A stretch of DNA of 31,798 bases from Bacteroidota bacterium (lineage in GTDB: Bacteria > Bacteroidota > Bacteroidia > Bacteroidales > F082), in assembly GCA_002686705.1 (NCBI GenBank), contig NYYH01000008.1, positions 14,816-46,613 on the forward strand. The letters are read 5' to 3'. The notes beneath the pieces are model-generated. The model was given only the letters and a program-made list of their open reading frames with translations. It searched no databases and was not told the DNA's origin. How positions within the stretch are numbered: the first letter of the stretch is position 1; each line of letters opens with the position of its first letter. Positions 16,679 through 24,930 of this stretch are shown here, piece after piece. Position numbers and translations under genes: made by a program.

Positions 16679-17341
16679 TTATATTGCTTTATTCTTACAA
16701 ACAACCTGACAATCGGTACAAAGAATACATTCTGCGTGAGTTACTTTTCTATTATTTTTTATATAACTCATTACATCCACGTCCATAGGGCATATTTTAT
16801 TACAACTACCACATTCTATGCATTCATTTCCAGCTGGCGTAATATTTATCAAACTCAGTTTGCTGGCTGGTATCATTACTAATGATACAGGACATAAATA
16901 TTTGCAAAAAGCTCTTTTATCATTCAAAATGAAAGCTAACGGAATACCTACTGCATAATAAATTAAGTTTCCAGCAAACATCCAAATCATCTCTTTTTTA
17001 TTAATATAGTTTCCCCAAACATCATAATTCATTACGAATATTAAATAAAGAGGAATTACTATTGAGATTAGCAGAGTTATAAATCTTAAACGCTTATAAT
17101 TAGGGTTTACTTTCTTTTTCTTATTTCTTATAGGTAACCAGTCTAAAATTGCGGCTGTCCAACAAGCCCATCCACAAAACCCTCTACCCCATATAAGAGG
17201 TCCAAATATTTTCGCAATTGCATAATGTATAAATCCTTTGCTAAAAAGTCCGACCATGACAATTAAAACTACACCTTCTAATTGAAAGTTCTCATTGTTA
17301 ATAATCGGAATAAAAAGCAATAAACATGGTAGGATCATCAA
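16679..17341 (-). CDS. NapH/CcoG-like 4Fe-4S membrane protein
   Basis: About 220 residues. Four hydrophobic segments and four cysteine sets are visible: WGRGFCGWACWTAAILDWL, RAFCKYLCPVSLVMIP, NECIECGSCNKICPMDVDVM and HAECILCTDCQVVC. This order, two membrane-embedded Cys pairs followed by two ferredoxin-type clusters, is that of NapH/RdxA/FixG-type quinol-to-acceptor electron carriers. The N-terminus is uncertain: a TTG at 17341 and an ATG at 17338 are both in frame, and the open frame continues back to a stop near 17372 with residues (KKIIGRKIAI) that also suit the family. The upstream DNA overlaps a relic of an alpha/beta hydrolase, so the real start may have been lost or moved. Confidence 0.75.
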   Translation of the reverse strand: MMILPCLLLFIPIINNENFQLEGVVLIVMVGLFSKGFIHYAIAKIFGPLIWGRGFCGWACWTAAILDWLPIRNKKKKVNPNYKRLRFITLLISIVIPLYLIFVMNYDVWGNYINKKEMIWMFAGNLIYYAVGIPLAFILNDKRAFCKYLCPVSLVMIPASKLSLINITPAGNECIECGSCNKICPMDVDVMSYIKNNRKVTHAECILCTDCQVVCKNKAI

Positions 17342-17498
17342 AATAGCGATTTTTCTTCCAATTATTTTCTTCCATCATCCAATGACCATTATTTTCAAAA
17401 ACTTTCAATTCTATTTTGGATTTATATTTCTTAATCAATTTTTCTGAAATTTTTACAGGAGAACCACTATCAATTCCGCCTGAAACAAATAATACAGG
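17298..17498 (-). pseudogene. C-terminal relic of an alpha/beta hydrolase
   Basis: A 66-codon frame that follows a stop at 17499-17501. It reads PVLFVSGGIDSGSPVKISEK, then KSKIELKVFENNGHWMMEENNW, which is the typical last part of alpha/beta hydrolases: the acidic residue after strand 7 and the catalytic His in GHW. It has no start and no preceding hydrolase core. After ENNWKK the residues no longer match, and the frame runs into the start of the Fe-S gene on the same strand. It probably belongs to the same family as the broken hydrolase at 19897-20397, about 2.4 kb upstream. Not expressed as a functional protein as it stands. Confidence 0.6.
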
Positions 17499-17647
17499 CT
17501 AATAATTGAAAAATCAAAATTGTGTTAATTTCACTTAAAAAGAAAATTCCTAAAACAATGAGAATAGGTATGCCCAAGATTGAAGTTGCCAATATAAATA
17601 GCCATAAATGTTAAAAAATAGGCGAAAATGAAAAGGTAAAGCGACAT
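17470..17647 (-). pseudogene. Frameshifted remnant of a small membrane protein
   Basis: One frame from an ATG at 17647 reads MSLYLFIFAYFLTFMAIYIG and then degrades to a stop. A second frame takes over at about the same point with SILGIPILIVLGIFFLSEIN and ILIFQLLACIICF. Joined by one base change, the two give a continuous protein with three hydrophobic segments, so a frameshift (or sequencing indel) near 17590 is likely. Its 3' end runs into the hydrolase relic. I do not recognise the family. Confidence 0.35.
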
Positions 17648-17680
17648 GAGGATTTTCTATTATCCTTACTATCAAATATA

Positions 17681-18487
17681 TTATTTAGGAAATAACAAAA
17701 CTATAATTGCTCTAATACCCCATTCCGGATTAGCAAGATTGTTCCCATAAAACATTTTTGGTCCAAGGCCAAACTGTATAGATTGTTTGTCAATTTGAGT
17801 GACTTTTGAGATTATAACAGAAGCAAATCCTCTAAACATATCATCATTCCAATTCTGTGTGTTTTCAGAGTTGAAGCTGTATGACATTCCATTAGAAGTG
17901 GAATAAGAAATAAAAGGCTGAAAAAATGTAATGGAAACATCAGAATTACCACTTCCGGCATATGACCATATTTGGTTTATCAAAGCTCCATATGTCCAAT
18001 TGCCTTGCATCCTCAAGATAACAGCAGTAGGGCCAATTCCCCATTTCTTAATACCTAAAAGATCATTTGTTGCAGTTGGCAGCAATAATACAGGTCCAAT
18101 ACCATAAAGGATGCCCCCTTTTGTTGGTTGTTTTGGCGAGAAAAATAAACTTTGGGCCACATCCCCCAAACCAAATTCGCTTTCTCCTGAAGCATAAACA
18201 TTGTTCTGTGAAATTACTGGAACAATCGTTCTGCTAATTAAATTCCAATTCTTTGCAATAGATACTGGAATTACAGGCTGCAAATTAAGAGTATAATTAA
18301 AGCCTTTGTTAGGTCCAACATTAAAGTCAAAATTATTCTGGAAAGGAACGGATATTAAATTAGATACAGGATTAGACAATTGTTTTGCTAATTCTTGTGA
18401 AGAAGCTCCGACTTTTTGTTCCTGTGCATTAATTGAAATGCATAACCAAGCAAATATTACTATTGGTAATACTCTAAATATTTTCAT
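17681..18487 (-). CDS. Outer-membrane transporter-like protein (MetA/phenol-degradation type)
   Basis: 268 residues. Signal peptide MKIFRVLPIVIFAWLCISINA, cleaved before QEQ. The mature protein is beta-rich and has LSNPVSNLISVPFQNNFDFNVGP, followed by NLISRTIVPVISQ, GLGDVAQSLFFSPKQP and FGLGPKMFYG near the end. The family (PF13557-like, often annotated simply as 'transporter') forms an outer-membrane beta barrel thought to admit hydrophobic compounds. It lies 74 bases downstream of the choloylglycine-hydrolase-like gene on the same strand, so the two may be co-expressed; whether the hydrolase works on something brought in by this barrel is only a guess. Confidence 0.75.
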   Translation of the reverse strand: MKIFRVLPIVIFAWLCISINAQEQKVGASSQELAKQLSNPVSNLISVPFQNNFDFNVGPNKGFNYTLNLQPVIPVSIAKNWNLISRTIVPVISQNNVYASGESEFGLGDVAQSLFFSPKQPTKGGILYGIGPVLLLPTATNDLLGIKKWGIGPTAVILRMQGNWTYGALINQIWSYAGSGNSDVSITFFQPFISYSTSNGMSYSFNSENTQNWNDDMFRGFASVIISKVTQIDKQSIQFGLGPKMFYGNNLANPEWGIRAIIVLLFPK

Positions 18488-18561
18488 ATGGGTTATTTTA
18501 TTAATACTCGACTCAACGTAACCAGCTCACAACGCGGTTACTTAAATATCTGATCCATTAA

Positions 18562-19680
18562 TTATTTCGTTGAAAAATCCTTCGAGCGATCAATAATGTT
18601 TTCGACTCGCTCCTCATCAAGAGGGATGGAGATTGTCTTATCACCATCGAAATTCAATTGATCCAGATCAATGACCCGCATTTGACGATTCCATTCTGTC
18701 CACCAATAGTATTTCTTGTTCTTGATGTCTCCAATAACACTCCATTGGGTATATCCCAGACTATATTTATCAAATGTCCCTTCACGAACACAGCCTTTAG
18801 GAATATCAAAATTATCAAGAATTCGGGAAGCCTGATTTATGGCGGCATCTGCATTTTCCATTGGAATTGATGTTTCTGTAAAAAAGAAAGCCTTTACGAA
18901 ACGAGAAGGTGGTGTATAATCACCCGGAAGACCGGTCAAACCAGCTCCTGCCCCAAAGGGTGTAAAATTAATACCTTCAACAGTTTTTGTGCCGGGTACT
19001 GATCCGTATGGTGTAAGCTGGGAGTAATTCCGTAAATTGTTAATCTGCCAATCATAAGGTGGTGAATTGGTCATAACGCCTATAGTGTTATCATGTATAT
19101 GTAGTATGCCTTCCACATATTCTATTACAATCGAATTCCCATTACTATCTGTAACAACATAATGCAAGGAGGCCGGTGTGCCTTTGAATTGTTCTTCCAG
19201 GTCAATATTATATACAACCCGAAGATTCGGGAGATTAGTTTTGATCTCATCAACAGTTCTAAACTGACCTAGAATATATGAAGTAAGATCAGCATTATTG
19301 AGACTGGAAGATTCTTTCCCCGCTTCAAAGGATTGGTATTTTGCATAACCAGGAAAAAACAGCACGCCTATTGTTAGACCTGCTTCATTCATACCGTCCA
19401 AATAAAAAGGTTTATGTAGCATATTAATAGCAATGAACCCGTATTTATTTTTCCAATTCATCCCTTGCTTTCCTCCACCTAAATCCGAAACGAATGAATA
19501 ATTACGTGGTACAAGTACTACATCAGACTCAGCGTCAAAAGCTCCCCATTCACATGTTCGGCCATAAATAATACTTCCATCCTTAGCATTTAAAATAAAA
19601 CTCGTACAAGCTTCCGAAGAATTTGCAATTACTGCGATTAAAACTATTAATGACAGTAGAAATGGTAATGTTCTTTTCAT
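18562..19680 (-). CDS. Exported choloylglycine hydrolase/penicillin V acylase-like linear amide hydrolase
   Basis: 372 residues. Signal peptide residues 1-24 (MKRTLPFLLSLIVLIAVIANSS, cut after EA), leaving Cys25 in ACTSFILNA as the N-terminal nucleophile of an Ntn-type hydrolase; in this family maturation must expose that Cys. Further family marks are IIYGRTCEWG, YGFIAINM, LDGMNEAGLTIGVLFFPGYA, VMTNSPPYDWQINNLRNYS and GLTGLPGDYTPPSRFVKAFFF. The enzymes cleave bile-salt amides, penicillin V or N-acyl-homoserine lactones; the sequence does not say which. The frame is intact, with a promoter-like pair upstream. Confidence 0.9.
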   Translation of the reverse strand: MKRTLPFLLSLIVLIAVIANSSEACTSFILNAKDGSIIYGRTCEWGAFDAESDVVLVPRNYSFVSDLGGGKQGMNWKNKYGFIAINMLHKPFYLDGMNEAGLTIGVLFFPGYAKYQSFEAGKESSSLNNADLTSYILGQFRTVDEIKTNLPNLRVVYNIDLEEQFKGTPASLHYVVTDSNGNSIVIEYVEGILHIHDNTIGVMTNSPPYDWQINNLRNYSQLTPYGSVPGTKTVEGINFTPFGAGAGLTGLPGDYTPPSRFVKAFFFTETSIPMENADAAINQASRILDNFDIPKGCVREGTFDKYSLGYTQWSVIGDIKNKKYYWWTEWNRQMRVIDLDQLNFDGDKTISIPLDEERVENIIDRSKDFSTK

Positions 19681-19694
19681 AATGATTAATTTTT

Positions 19695-19723
19695 ATAAAT
19701 TAGTTTTTTCTTACAGATTCAAA
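19695..19723 (-). promoter_or_regulatory. Possible Bacteroidota promoter for the choloylglycine-hydrolase-like gene
   Basis: On the minus strand TTTG (19723-19720) is followed after 17 bases by TAATTTAT (19702-19695), one base short of the TAnnTTTG -7 box. It sits 14 bases before the ATG, so the leader would be very short. Weak evidence. Confidence 0.25.
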
Positions 19724-19799
19724 TAAAATCGCAGAACCCATTTTACAATTTTCTTAAATCACCGTAAAATACAACTTTCTTTTGGAAAGTTGCATTTTG

Positions 19800-19867
19800 C
19801 CCGATTAATTCATGAATACGTAGTGTTATCGGGTCAATAGCCCCGCCCTGAAGGACATGGCTATTGA
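19800..19867. repeat. REP-like double hairpin
   Basis: Two 34-bp stem-loops lie end to end. The first (19800-19833) is closed by cccgat/atcggg; the second (19834-19867) by the 9-bp arms tcaatagcc/ggctattga with a GC-rich loop. The palindrome ATTCATGAAT lies inside the first, and nine of its ten bases recur at 19885-19893. Neighbouring DNA is AT-rich, so the GC-rich core stands out. The layout resembles REP/BIME elements moved by Y1 (RAYT) transposases, but no transposase is in the window. It sits right where the broken alpha/beta hydrolase frame ends. Confidence 0.45.
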
Positions 19868-19896
19868 TTAGTTCATTGTCAATTTTCATGAATTAT

Positions 19897-20397
19897 TCAG
19901 GTTAGCATTCCGTTAATAACCTGTTCAAATGTCGGTTTTGCTAAACTTTCTTTTAAATGTTTAACTTCATTTTTCCACTTTACAGATTTAATACTTTCTG
20001 ATAGTGGCATCATTCCATAATTTGTAAGTGGTGCAATTAAAATCATTTTTTCAATCATTCCTTCCATTGCCAGCCTTTGAGCAATTATACATCCCATTGA
20101 GTGAGCATCAACTGTTGGTGGATTTTCAAAAGTTTTTAGAACTTCTCGGATTTGATTTACCTAATCTTCCATACTCACGTCAATTAATGAATCATTTCGC
20201 TCAATTAAATGGTAACTGAATGTTGGCGAAATTGTATTAAATCCTTGTTCTGAAAAGTAGGTTTTGTAGTTACCCCACACACTACCTGTTGACCAAGCCC
20301 CATGAATAAAAACTACATTCTTGTCAGTTGTTTTTTCTTGTGCAACACTTATTACACTTGTTAAAATGATACTTAAAACAAAAATTACTGTCTTCAT
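19897..20397 (-). pseudogene. Alpha/beta hydrolase with an in-frame amber stop and missing C-terminus
   Basis: From ATG 20397 (an upstream TTG at 20436 is less likely) it reads a signal peptide, MKTVIFVLSIILTSVISVAQ, then NVVFIHGAWSTGSVWGNYKTYF (oxyanion-loop HG motif) and FNTISPTFSYHLIERNDSL. A TAG at 20161-20163 interrupts the frame after VSMED. The same frame then continues VNQIREVLKTFENPPTVDAHSMGCIIAQRLAMEG, which holds the nucleophile elbow HSMG, and stops at 19897 after FEQVINGMLT, before the acid and His residues. It therefore has two defects: a nonsense codon and a 3' truncation at the REP-like element. A matching C-terminus lies at 17298-17498. Confidence 0.75.
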
Positions 20398-20484
20398 AAT
20401 ATTACATTTTAAATTTATAAAATAATTATGAAGCAAAAGTAATATGAGGTGTATCTACTTTTCATTGACCTATGGTAAGAAACA

Positions 20485-20819
20485 CTATTGACTGATTTTT
20501 TTTCTAATTCTACACAATGATTCAGGTGTAACATTTAAATAAGAGGCTATTAAATATTGTGGAACTCTTTGTAATAGTGTTGGTTTATTTTTAATGAGTT
20601 TTCGGTATCTTGTCTTTGCATCATCAAGCATTAGCGAAATGGTTTTTGATGCCAATTTTTAAATAATGATTCTGCAATTATTCTTCCACCTGTTTCGAAC
20701 GAATGCTTTTTATTATACAACTCATTTAAGTCTTTTGATTTAACAACCATTAGCTCTGTGTCTTCAATACATTTTACATCTTTTTCTGCTGGTTTGTTAT
20801 CAAGTAAACTTGATTCCAT
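20485..20819 (-). pseudogene. Crp/Fnr-family regulator, 5'-truncated and frameshifted
   Basis: The first part (20819-20631) reads SLLDNKPAEKDVKCIEDTELMVVKSKDLNELY and [14 protein letters not shown], the end of a cyclic-nucleotide-binding-like domain and the dimer helix. After a run of five A on this strand (plus T5 at 20643-20647) the frame is lost. One base over, it resumes as [17 protein letters not shown], then [29 protein letters not shown] to a stop at 20485, the C-terminal DNA-binding region of Bacteroidota Crp/Fnr proteins. About the first 90 residues are missing, the gene starting abruptly after the tRNA terminator. The homopolymer frameshift could be a sequencing error; the 5' loss could not. 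Confidence 0.75.
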
Positions 20820-20827
20820 CTTAAACT

Positions 20828-20854
20828 AAAAAGCCCAACCTTTTCAGGTTAGGC
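20828..20854 (-). terminator. Rho-independent terminator after tRNA-Arg
   Basis: On the minus strand, gcctaacct-gaaa-aggttgggc forms a 9-bp stem (one G-U pair) with a GAAA loop followed by five T. It starts 13 bases after the tRNA 3' end. Confidence 0.8.
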
Positions 20855-20867
20855 CTATATTCATCTG

Positions 20868-20941
20868 TGATCCCGGCAGGACTCGAACCTGCGACCCGCA
20901 GCTTAGAAGGCTGCTGCTCTATCCAGCTGAGCTACGAGACC
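20868..20941 (-). tRNA. tRNA-Arg (anticodon TCT)
   Basis: 74 nt on the minus strand from ggtctcg to the discriminator A. The acceptor arm pairs with cgggatc (two G-U pairs), the D arm is GCTCAGCTGGATAGAGC, the anticodon stem gcagc/gctgc encloses the loop cttctaa (anticodon TCT, reading AGA/AGG), and the T arm is GCAGG-TTCGAGT-CCTGC. The CCA end is not encoded. Confidence 0.95.
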
Positions 20942-20956
20942 ATTTTTAATGGGCTG

Positions 20957-20964
20957 CAAAAATA
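20957..20964 (-). promoter_or_regulatory. -7 box TATTTTTG for tRNA-Arg
   Basis: TATTTTTG on the minus strand fits TAnnTTTG and lies 15 bases before the tRNA 5' end. It is in the 27-base gap after the FAD/Fe-S gene. Confidence 0.4.
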
Positions 20965-20968
20965 TAAA

Positions 20969-23911
20969 TTATTCTTTTATCGCCAAAGCATTATAAAGTA
21001 TTTCCACAGGGTGTAACGAGTCTCTTTTTGTACCGTCTGCTATTTGATGCCGGCATGAGGTTCCGGGTGCAGCAATTATGGTTCTTTCATCACTATTTCT
21101 AACTGCCGGAAATAATACTAATTCCCCAACTTTCATCGACATATCGTAGTGTTCTTTCTCGTAACCAAATGAACCTGCCATTCCACAGCAACCCGATGGG
21201 ATCTCTTCGGCTGTATAGTTAGCAGGGAAATTTAGTACGTACATGGTAGAATCGGTTCCAGTTAAGGCTTTTTGATGGCAATGACCGTGCAACTTGATAT
21301 GTTGCTTTCTATCAGTGAACTGCTCCTTTGTTATTTTTCCTGACCTAATCTCCTTTTCAATAAACTCTTCGATGGTAAATGAATTTTCGGCGAGCTTCTC
21401 TGCGCTTTCAACCAGTACTTTATCAGCCAGATCAATATATTCATCCCTGAAAGTAAGTATGGCAGATGGCTCAATGCCAACAAAAGGTGTGATGTCAGTA
21501 ATAACATCTTTAAGCAATCTTATATTGCGGTTTGCAATAGTCTTGGCCTTTTTAACTAACCCTTTCGACAGATAAGTCCTTGCACTCTCAATATGTTCAG
21601 GAATAACTACATCATATCCTAACTTGGTAAGAAGTAATATTGTTTTGATCCCAATATTTGTATCATTAAAACGAGTGAACTCATCGTTAAATAAATATAC
21701 TTTCCCATTAGGAAATGACTTTTTATTAAGTACTTCCTTGTATAATCTATGCCATTTGTCGAGCGTAGTTTTGTTTAAGGTTGGTATCCTGCGTTTTGTT
21801 GTAAAACCAAAAACAATTGAAGTGATCCTGGAAGTGATGAAGTTTTGACTAAAAAAGTTAAATAGTGAAGGAAAATTGCTACCAAGCTTATTCATTTTGG
21901 AGATATTGGCGATTAACAATGTCCTTAACGGGATACGATTATCCGCATAATAATGCTGTAAGAATTCGGCTTTTAATTTTGCAATATCTACACTCGATGG
22001 ACATTCTGACTTACATGCCTTACATGATAAGCACAGGTCCATTACCTCATAAATCTCCTTGTAATCAAAGGGGTTGGCTTTTGATGAATTAGTTAAAAAC
22101 TCCCTCAATAAATTTGCCCTTGCTCTTGTAGATTGATTCTCATTACGGCTTACCATATAACTAGGGCACATGGTGCCTCCAATTACTTCTGTTTTACGAC
22201 AAGTTCCTGTTCCATTACATTTCTCGGTTGCCCTCAGTATGCCAAGATCTTTCGAAAAATCAAACACTGTTTTTATATCCCTTGTTTCCTGCCCCGGTTC
22301 GTAACGGAGAAAGGTGTTCATTTTAGGCGTGTCAACAATTTTACCAGGATTAAATATATTATCAGGATCCCACGCTTGTTTAACTTGTTTGAATAATTGG
22401 TAGTTGTGTTCACCAACCATTGTTGGGATAAATTCACCTCTTAACCTTCCATCTCCATGCTCCCCACTCAGGGAACCACCAAATCTCTTTACAAGCTCTG
22501 CTACTTCTTTTGCCAGTGTATAGAATAGCTTTACATCTTTGGGATCTTTTAAGTTTAATATAGGTCGTAAGTGAAGTTCTCCGGTAGCTATGTGAGCATA
22601 ATAAACGCACTTCTTATTATACTTGTTAAGAATTTTGTCAAATTTATCTATGTAATCGGGTAGGAGCTCAGGGTTAATAGCTGTGTCTTCAATTACTGCA
22701 ACGGGCTTTGCATCACCCGGCATATTGTTGAGGATACCAAGACCGGCTTTGCGTAATTCCCAAACCTTAGCTATGTCAGAATCTTCTATCACAGGGAAAT
22801 GATATCCATATCCGGCTTCCTTCATTTCCGTTTCCATTAAGATTATTTTGCTTCTGATTATTTCGGGATCTTCTTCTGCAAACTCAACAATTAATATTGC
22901 TTCAGGTTCGCCTTCAACAAAAAATCGATTTTTTTCTTGTGCTAAGTTCTTTTTTGTGAGCTCAAGTATGGTACTATCCATTAACTCAATGGCAACTGGT
23001 TTATGTTTAAGAGCTAAAATATTTGCCTTTAAAGCTTCTTTTATAGTATTAAAATGTAAACAAACAAGTGCCTTGTTACTAGGAGGGAGGGGCACCAAAT
23101 TTAGTTTTATTGCAGTTGTAAAGGCTAAAGTACCTTCTGAACCTGCTAATAAACTTGAAAAGTTAAACTGATCACCTTCAGAATCAAAAGGCTTCATCTT
23201 CAATAACAAATCTAAAGCATATCCTGTGTTTCTTCGTCGTATGTTACTGTCGGGAAATTCTTTATTTATTTCAGACTTGTTATTATTATCTGAAAGGATT
23301 TCGTGTGCACTTTTGTAAATCTTATTCTCAAGTGTCTCGCCTGTTATTTTATCCTGAAATTCCTCAATTGAAAGAGGTTTGAATATTGCTTCACATCCAT
23401 CACTAAGAATTACTTCAACTTCTAATGTATGGTCTCTTGTACTTCCATAAATTAATGAATGCGAGCCACATGCATTATTACCAAGCATGCCTCCTAGCAT
23501 ACATCGGTTTGATGTTGATGTTTCGGGGCCGAAAAACAAACCATGCTCTTTTAAAGCAAGATTCAGTACATCTAATATAACTCCAGGTTCAATCCTTACC
23601 CATTTTTCCTCTTTGTTGATTTCAAGTATCTGTGTCATATGTTTCGACACATCTGCTACGATTCCACTACCAACAACCTGACCTGCAAGAGATGTACCGG
23701 CAGTTCGTGGAATAATAGATGTATTGTTTTTTCTGGCAAAATGGATGAGGTTTATAATGTCTGACTTGTTTTTTGGGTAGGCAACAGCAGTAGGAATCTC
23801 GCGATAGGCAGACGCATCGGTAGCATACATCAAACGGGTTGACTTATCGGTGAAAATCTCGCCAACAAAAACTTTTTTAAACTCAGCTAGTCTGTTCTGC
23901 AGTTTATCCAT
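20969..23911 (-). CDS. FAD-linked and Fe-S oxidoreductase, GlcD/GlcF-type fusion (YdiJ-like)
   Basis: 980 residues, the usual size for single-chain FAD plus Fe-S 2-hydroxyacid dehydrogenases. Residues 35-250 are an FAD_binding_4 domain (IIPRTAGTSLAGQVVGSGIVADVSKHM, FGPETSTSNRCMLGGMLGNNACGSHS). Residues 270-530 are the FAD-oxidase C domain, including the substrate-site motif YYAHIATGELHLRP and SLSGEHGDGRLRGEF. Residues 570-670 hold ferredoxin-like clusters (CNGTGTCRKTEVIGGTMCPSY, CLSCKACKSECPSSVD). The last part is a heterodisulfide-reductase-type CCG region (HGHCHQKAL, GCCGMAGSFGYEKEHYDMS). The enzyme oxidises a 2-hydroxy acid such as D-lactate or D-2-hydroxyglutarate and passes electrons to quinone or a carrier. 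The actual substrate is not fixed by the sequence. Confidence 0.9.
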   Translation of the reverse strand: MDKLQNRLAEFKKVFVGEIFTDKSTRLMYATDASAYREIPTAVAYPKNKSDIINLIHFARKNNTSIIPRTAGTSLAGQVVGSGIVADVSKHMTQILEINKEEKWVRIEPGVILDVLNLALKEHGLFFGPETSTSNRCMLGGMLGNNACGSHSLIYGSTRDHTLEVEVILSDGCEAIFKPLSIEEFQDKITGETLENKIYKSAHEILSDNNNKSEINKEFPDSNIRRRNTGYALDLLLKMKPFDSEGDQFNFSSLLAGSEGTLAFTTAIKLNLVPLPPSNKALVCLHFNTIKEALKANILALKHKPVAIELMDSTILELTKKNLAQEKNRFFVEGEPEAILIVEFAEEDPEIIRSKIILMETEMKEAGYGYHFPVIEDSDIAKVWELRKAGLGILNNMPGDAKPVAVIEDTAINPELLPDYIDKFDKILNKYNKKCVYYAHIATGELHLRPILNLKDPKDVKLFYTLAKEVAELVKRFGGSLSGEHGDGRLRGEFIPTMVGEHNYQLFKQVKQAWDPDNIFNPGKIVDTPKMNTFLRYEPGQETRDIKTVFDFSKDLGILRATEKCNGTGTCRKTEVIGGTMCPSYMVSRNENQSTRARANLLREFLTNSSKANPFDYKEIYEVMDLCLSCKACKSECPSSVDIAKLKAEFLQHYYADNRIPLRTLLIANISKMNKLGSNFPSLFNFFSQNFITSRITSIVFGFTTKRRIPTLNKTTLDKWHRLYKEVLNKKSFPNGKVYLFNDEFTRFNDTNIGIKTILLLTKLGYDVVIPEHIESARTYLSKGLVKKAKTIANRNIRLLKDVITDITPFVGIEPSAILTFRDEYIDLADKVLVESAEKLAENSFTIEEFIEKEIRSGKITKEQFTDRKQHIKLHGHCHQKALTGTDSTMYVLNFPANYTAEEIPSGCCGMAGSFGYEKEHYDMSMKVGELVLFPAVRNSDERTIIAAPGTSCRHQIADGTKRDSLHPVEILYNALAIKE

Positions 23912-24930
23912 TACTTCTTTTACTGAAAAGGCAAATATAGCAGGTATAAGGGAAATATGGGTATATGTAAATAGGATTAACAGTCAATTAATTAATAAAA
24001 TCCAAACAGCATCATATATAGATTTAAATCATCCACACTAATTTGATATAACGTGAAAACTTTTTCAACTGCCTCTTTCTCATATTTTACATTTAATAAA
24101 CTATCACAGATTTCTTCTTTAAAACTTATATTACCGCCAATATCAATATTTTCTATTATTCCCTTATTAATTCTCATATTAAGTTTAATACTATTAAGTT
24201 CGTGTTTATAATTGTACGAAGGGGAGTAGCCGTAGTTCCAGTCCCAACTTTTATATTTGTTTTCAACCAGTTCGTTGATGGAGGTTATATCTCTGTCAGT
24301 TAATTGAATAGTAGATTCAATTTTGAAGTAATCAATAAAGTATTTTGTGAGCTTATCTATAAATTCCTCAATTTGTAAGGGTGTCGTCAACTGATCGGCT
24401 ATATTAGCAACATTAGCCCTAATGGATTTCACTGATTTATCAGAAATGTTAAAATCGCCTTCCCGAATAGAAGCTTTCAGATTATCAATATCAGTGTTGA
24501 ATAATATAGTGCCATGGTGCAACACCCTGTTCTTAAAAACATGAGCCGAATTACCTGAGAATTTTTTGCTGTTTATAGTTAGGTTGTTTTTTCCTTCAAA
24601 AACGGCAATTAATCCCAATGTATGCAAGAATCCAATAATAGGTTCAGTGAATTTTCGGAAATCAACAAGTTTCTCCTTGTTTTCTGATGATGTAATTATA
24701 CTGTAGTTAATATTTCCCTCATCGTGGTAAACAGTGCCACCTCCGGTTATTCTTCTGATAACAGGAATATTATTTTTATTAACGAAATTCATATTCACCT
24801 CTGCAATTGTATTCTGGTGCTTTCCAACTATTACTGATGGACTACTTTGCCAGAACATAATAATATCATCTGTGTAATTTTTTAGGAAATACTCTTCAGC
24901 AGCAATATTGAAGTATGGGTCAGTGATATT
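21162..24930. repeat. Left arm of a 3,769-bp inverted repeat
   Basis: Every base x here corresponds to base 52960 minus x in 28030-31798, on the opposite strand. Comparison of several stretches across the arm, plus the identical open frames in both arms, showed no difference. It covers lplA from its 7th codon and the FAD/Fe-S gene down to its C-terminal CCG motif; this arm is continuous with intact genes on both sides and is thus the parental copy. Confidence 0.9.
23932..23939 (-). promoter_or_regulatory. -7 box TATATTTG for the FAD/Fe-S gene
   Basis: TATATTTG on the minus strand is an exact TAnnTTTG match 20 bases before the ATG at 23911. It lies in the 80-base gap after lplA, so the FAD/Fe-S gene can be transcribed on its own. 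Confidence 0.45.

Noticed and set aside
21294..23681. Several plus-strand ORFs inside the FAD/Fe-S gene, and the same again in the right arm
   Set aside because: Antisense shadows of one long gene; their presence in both arms only reflects the inverted repeat.
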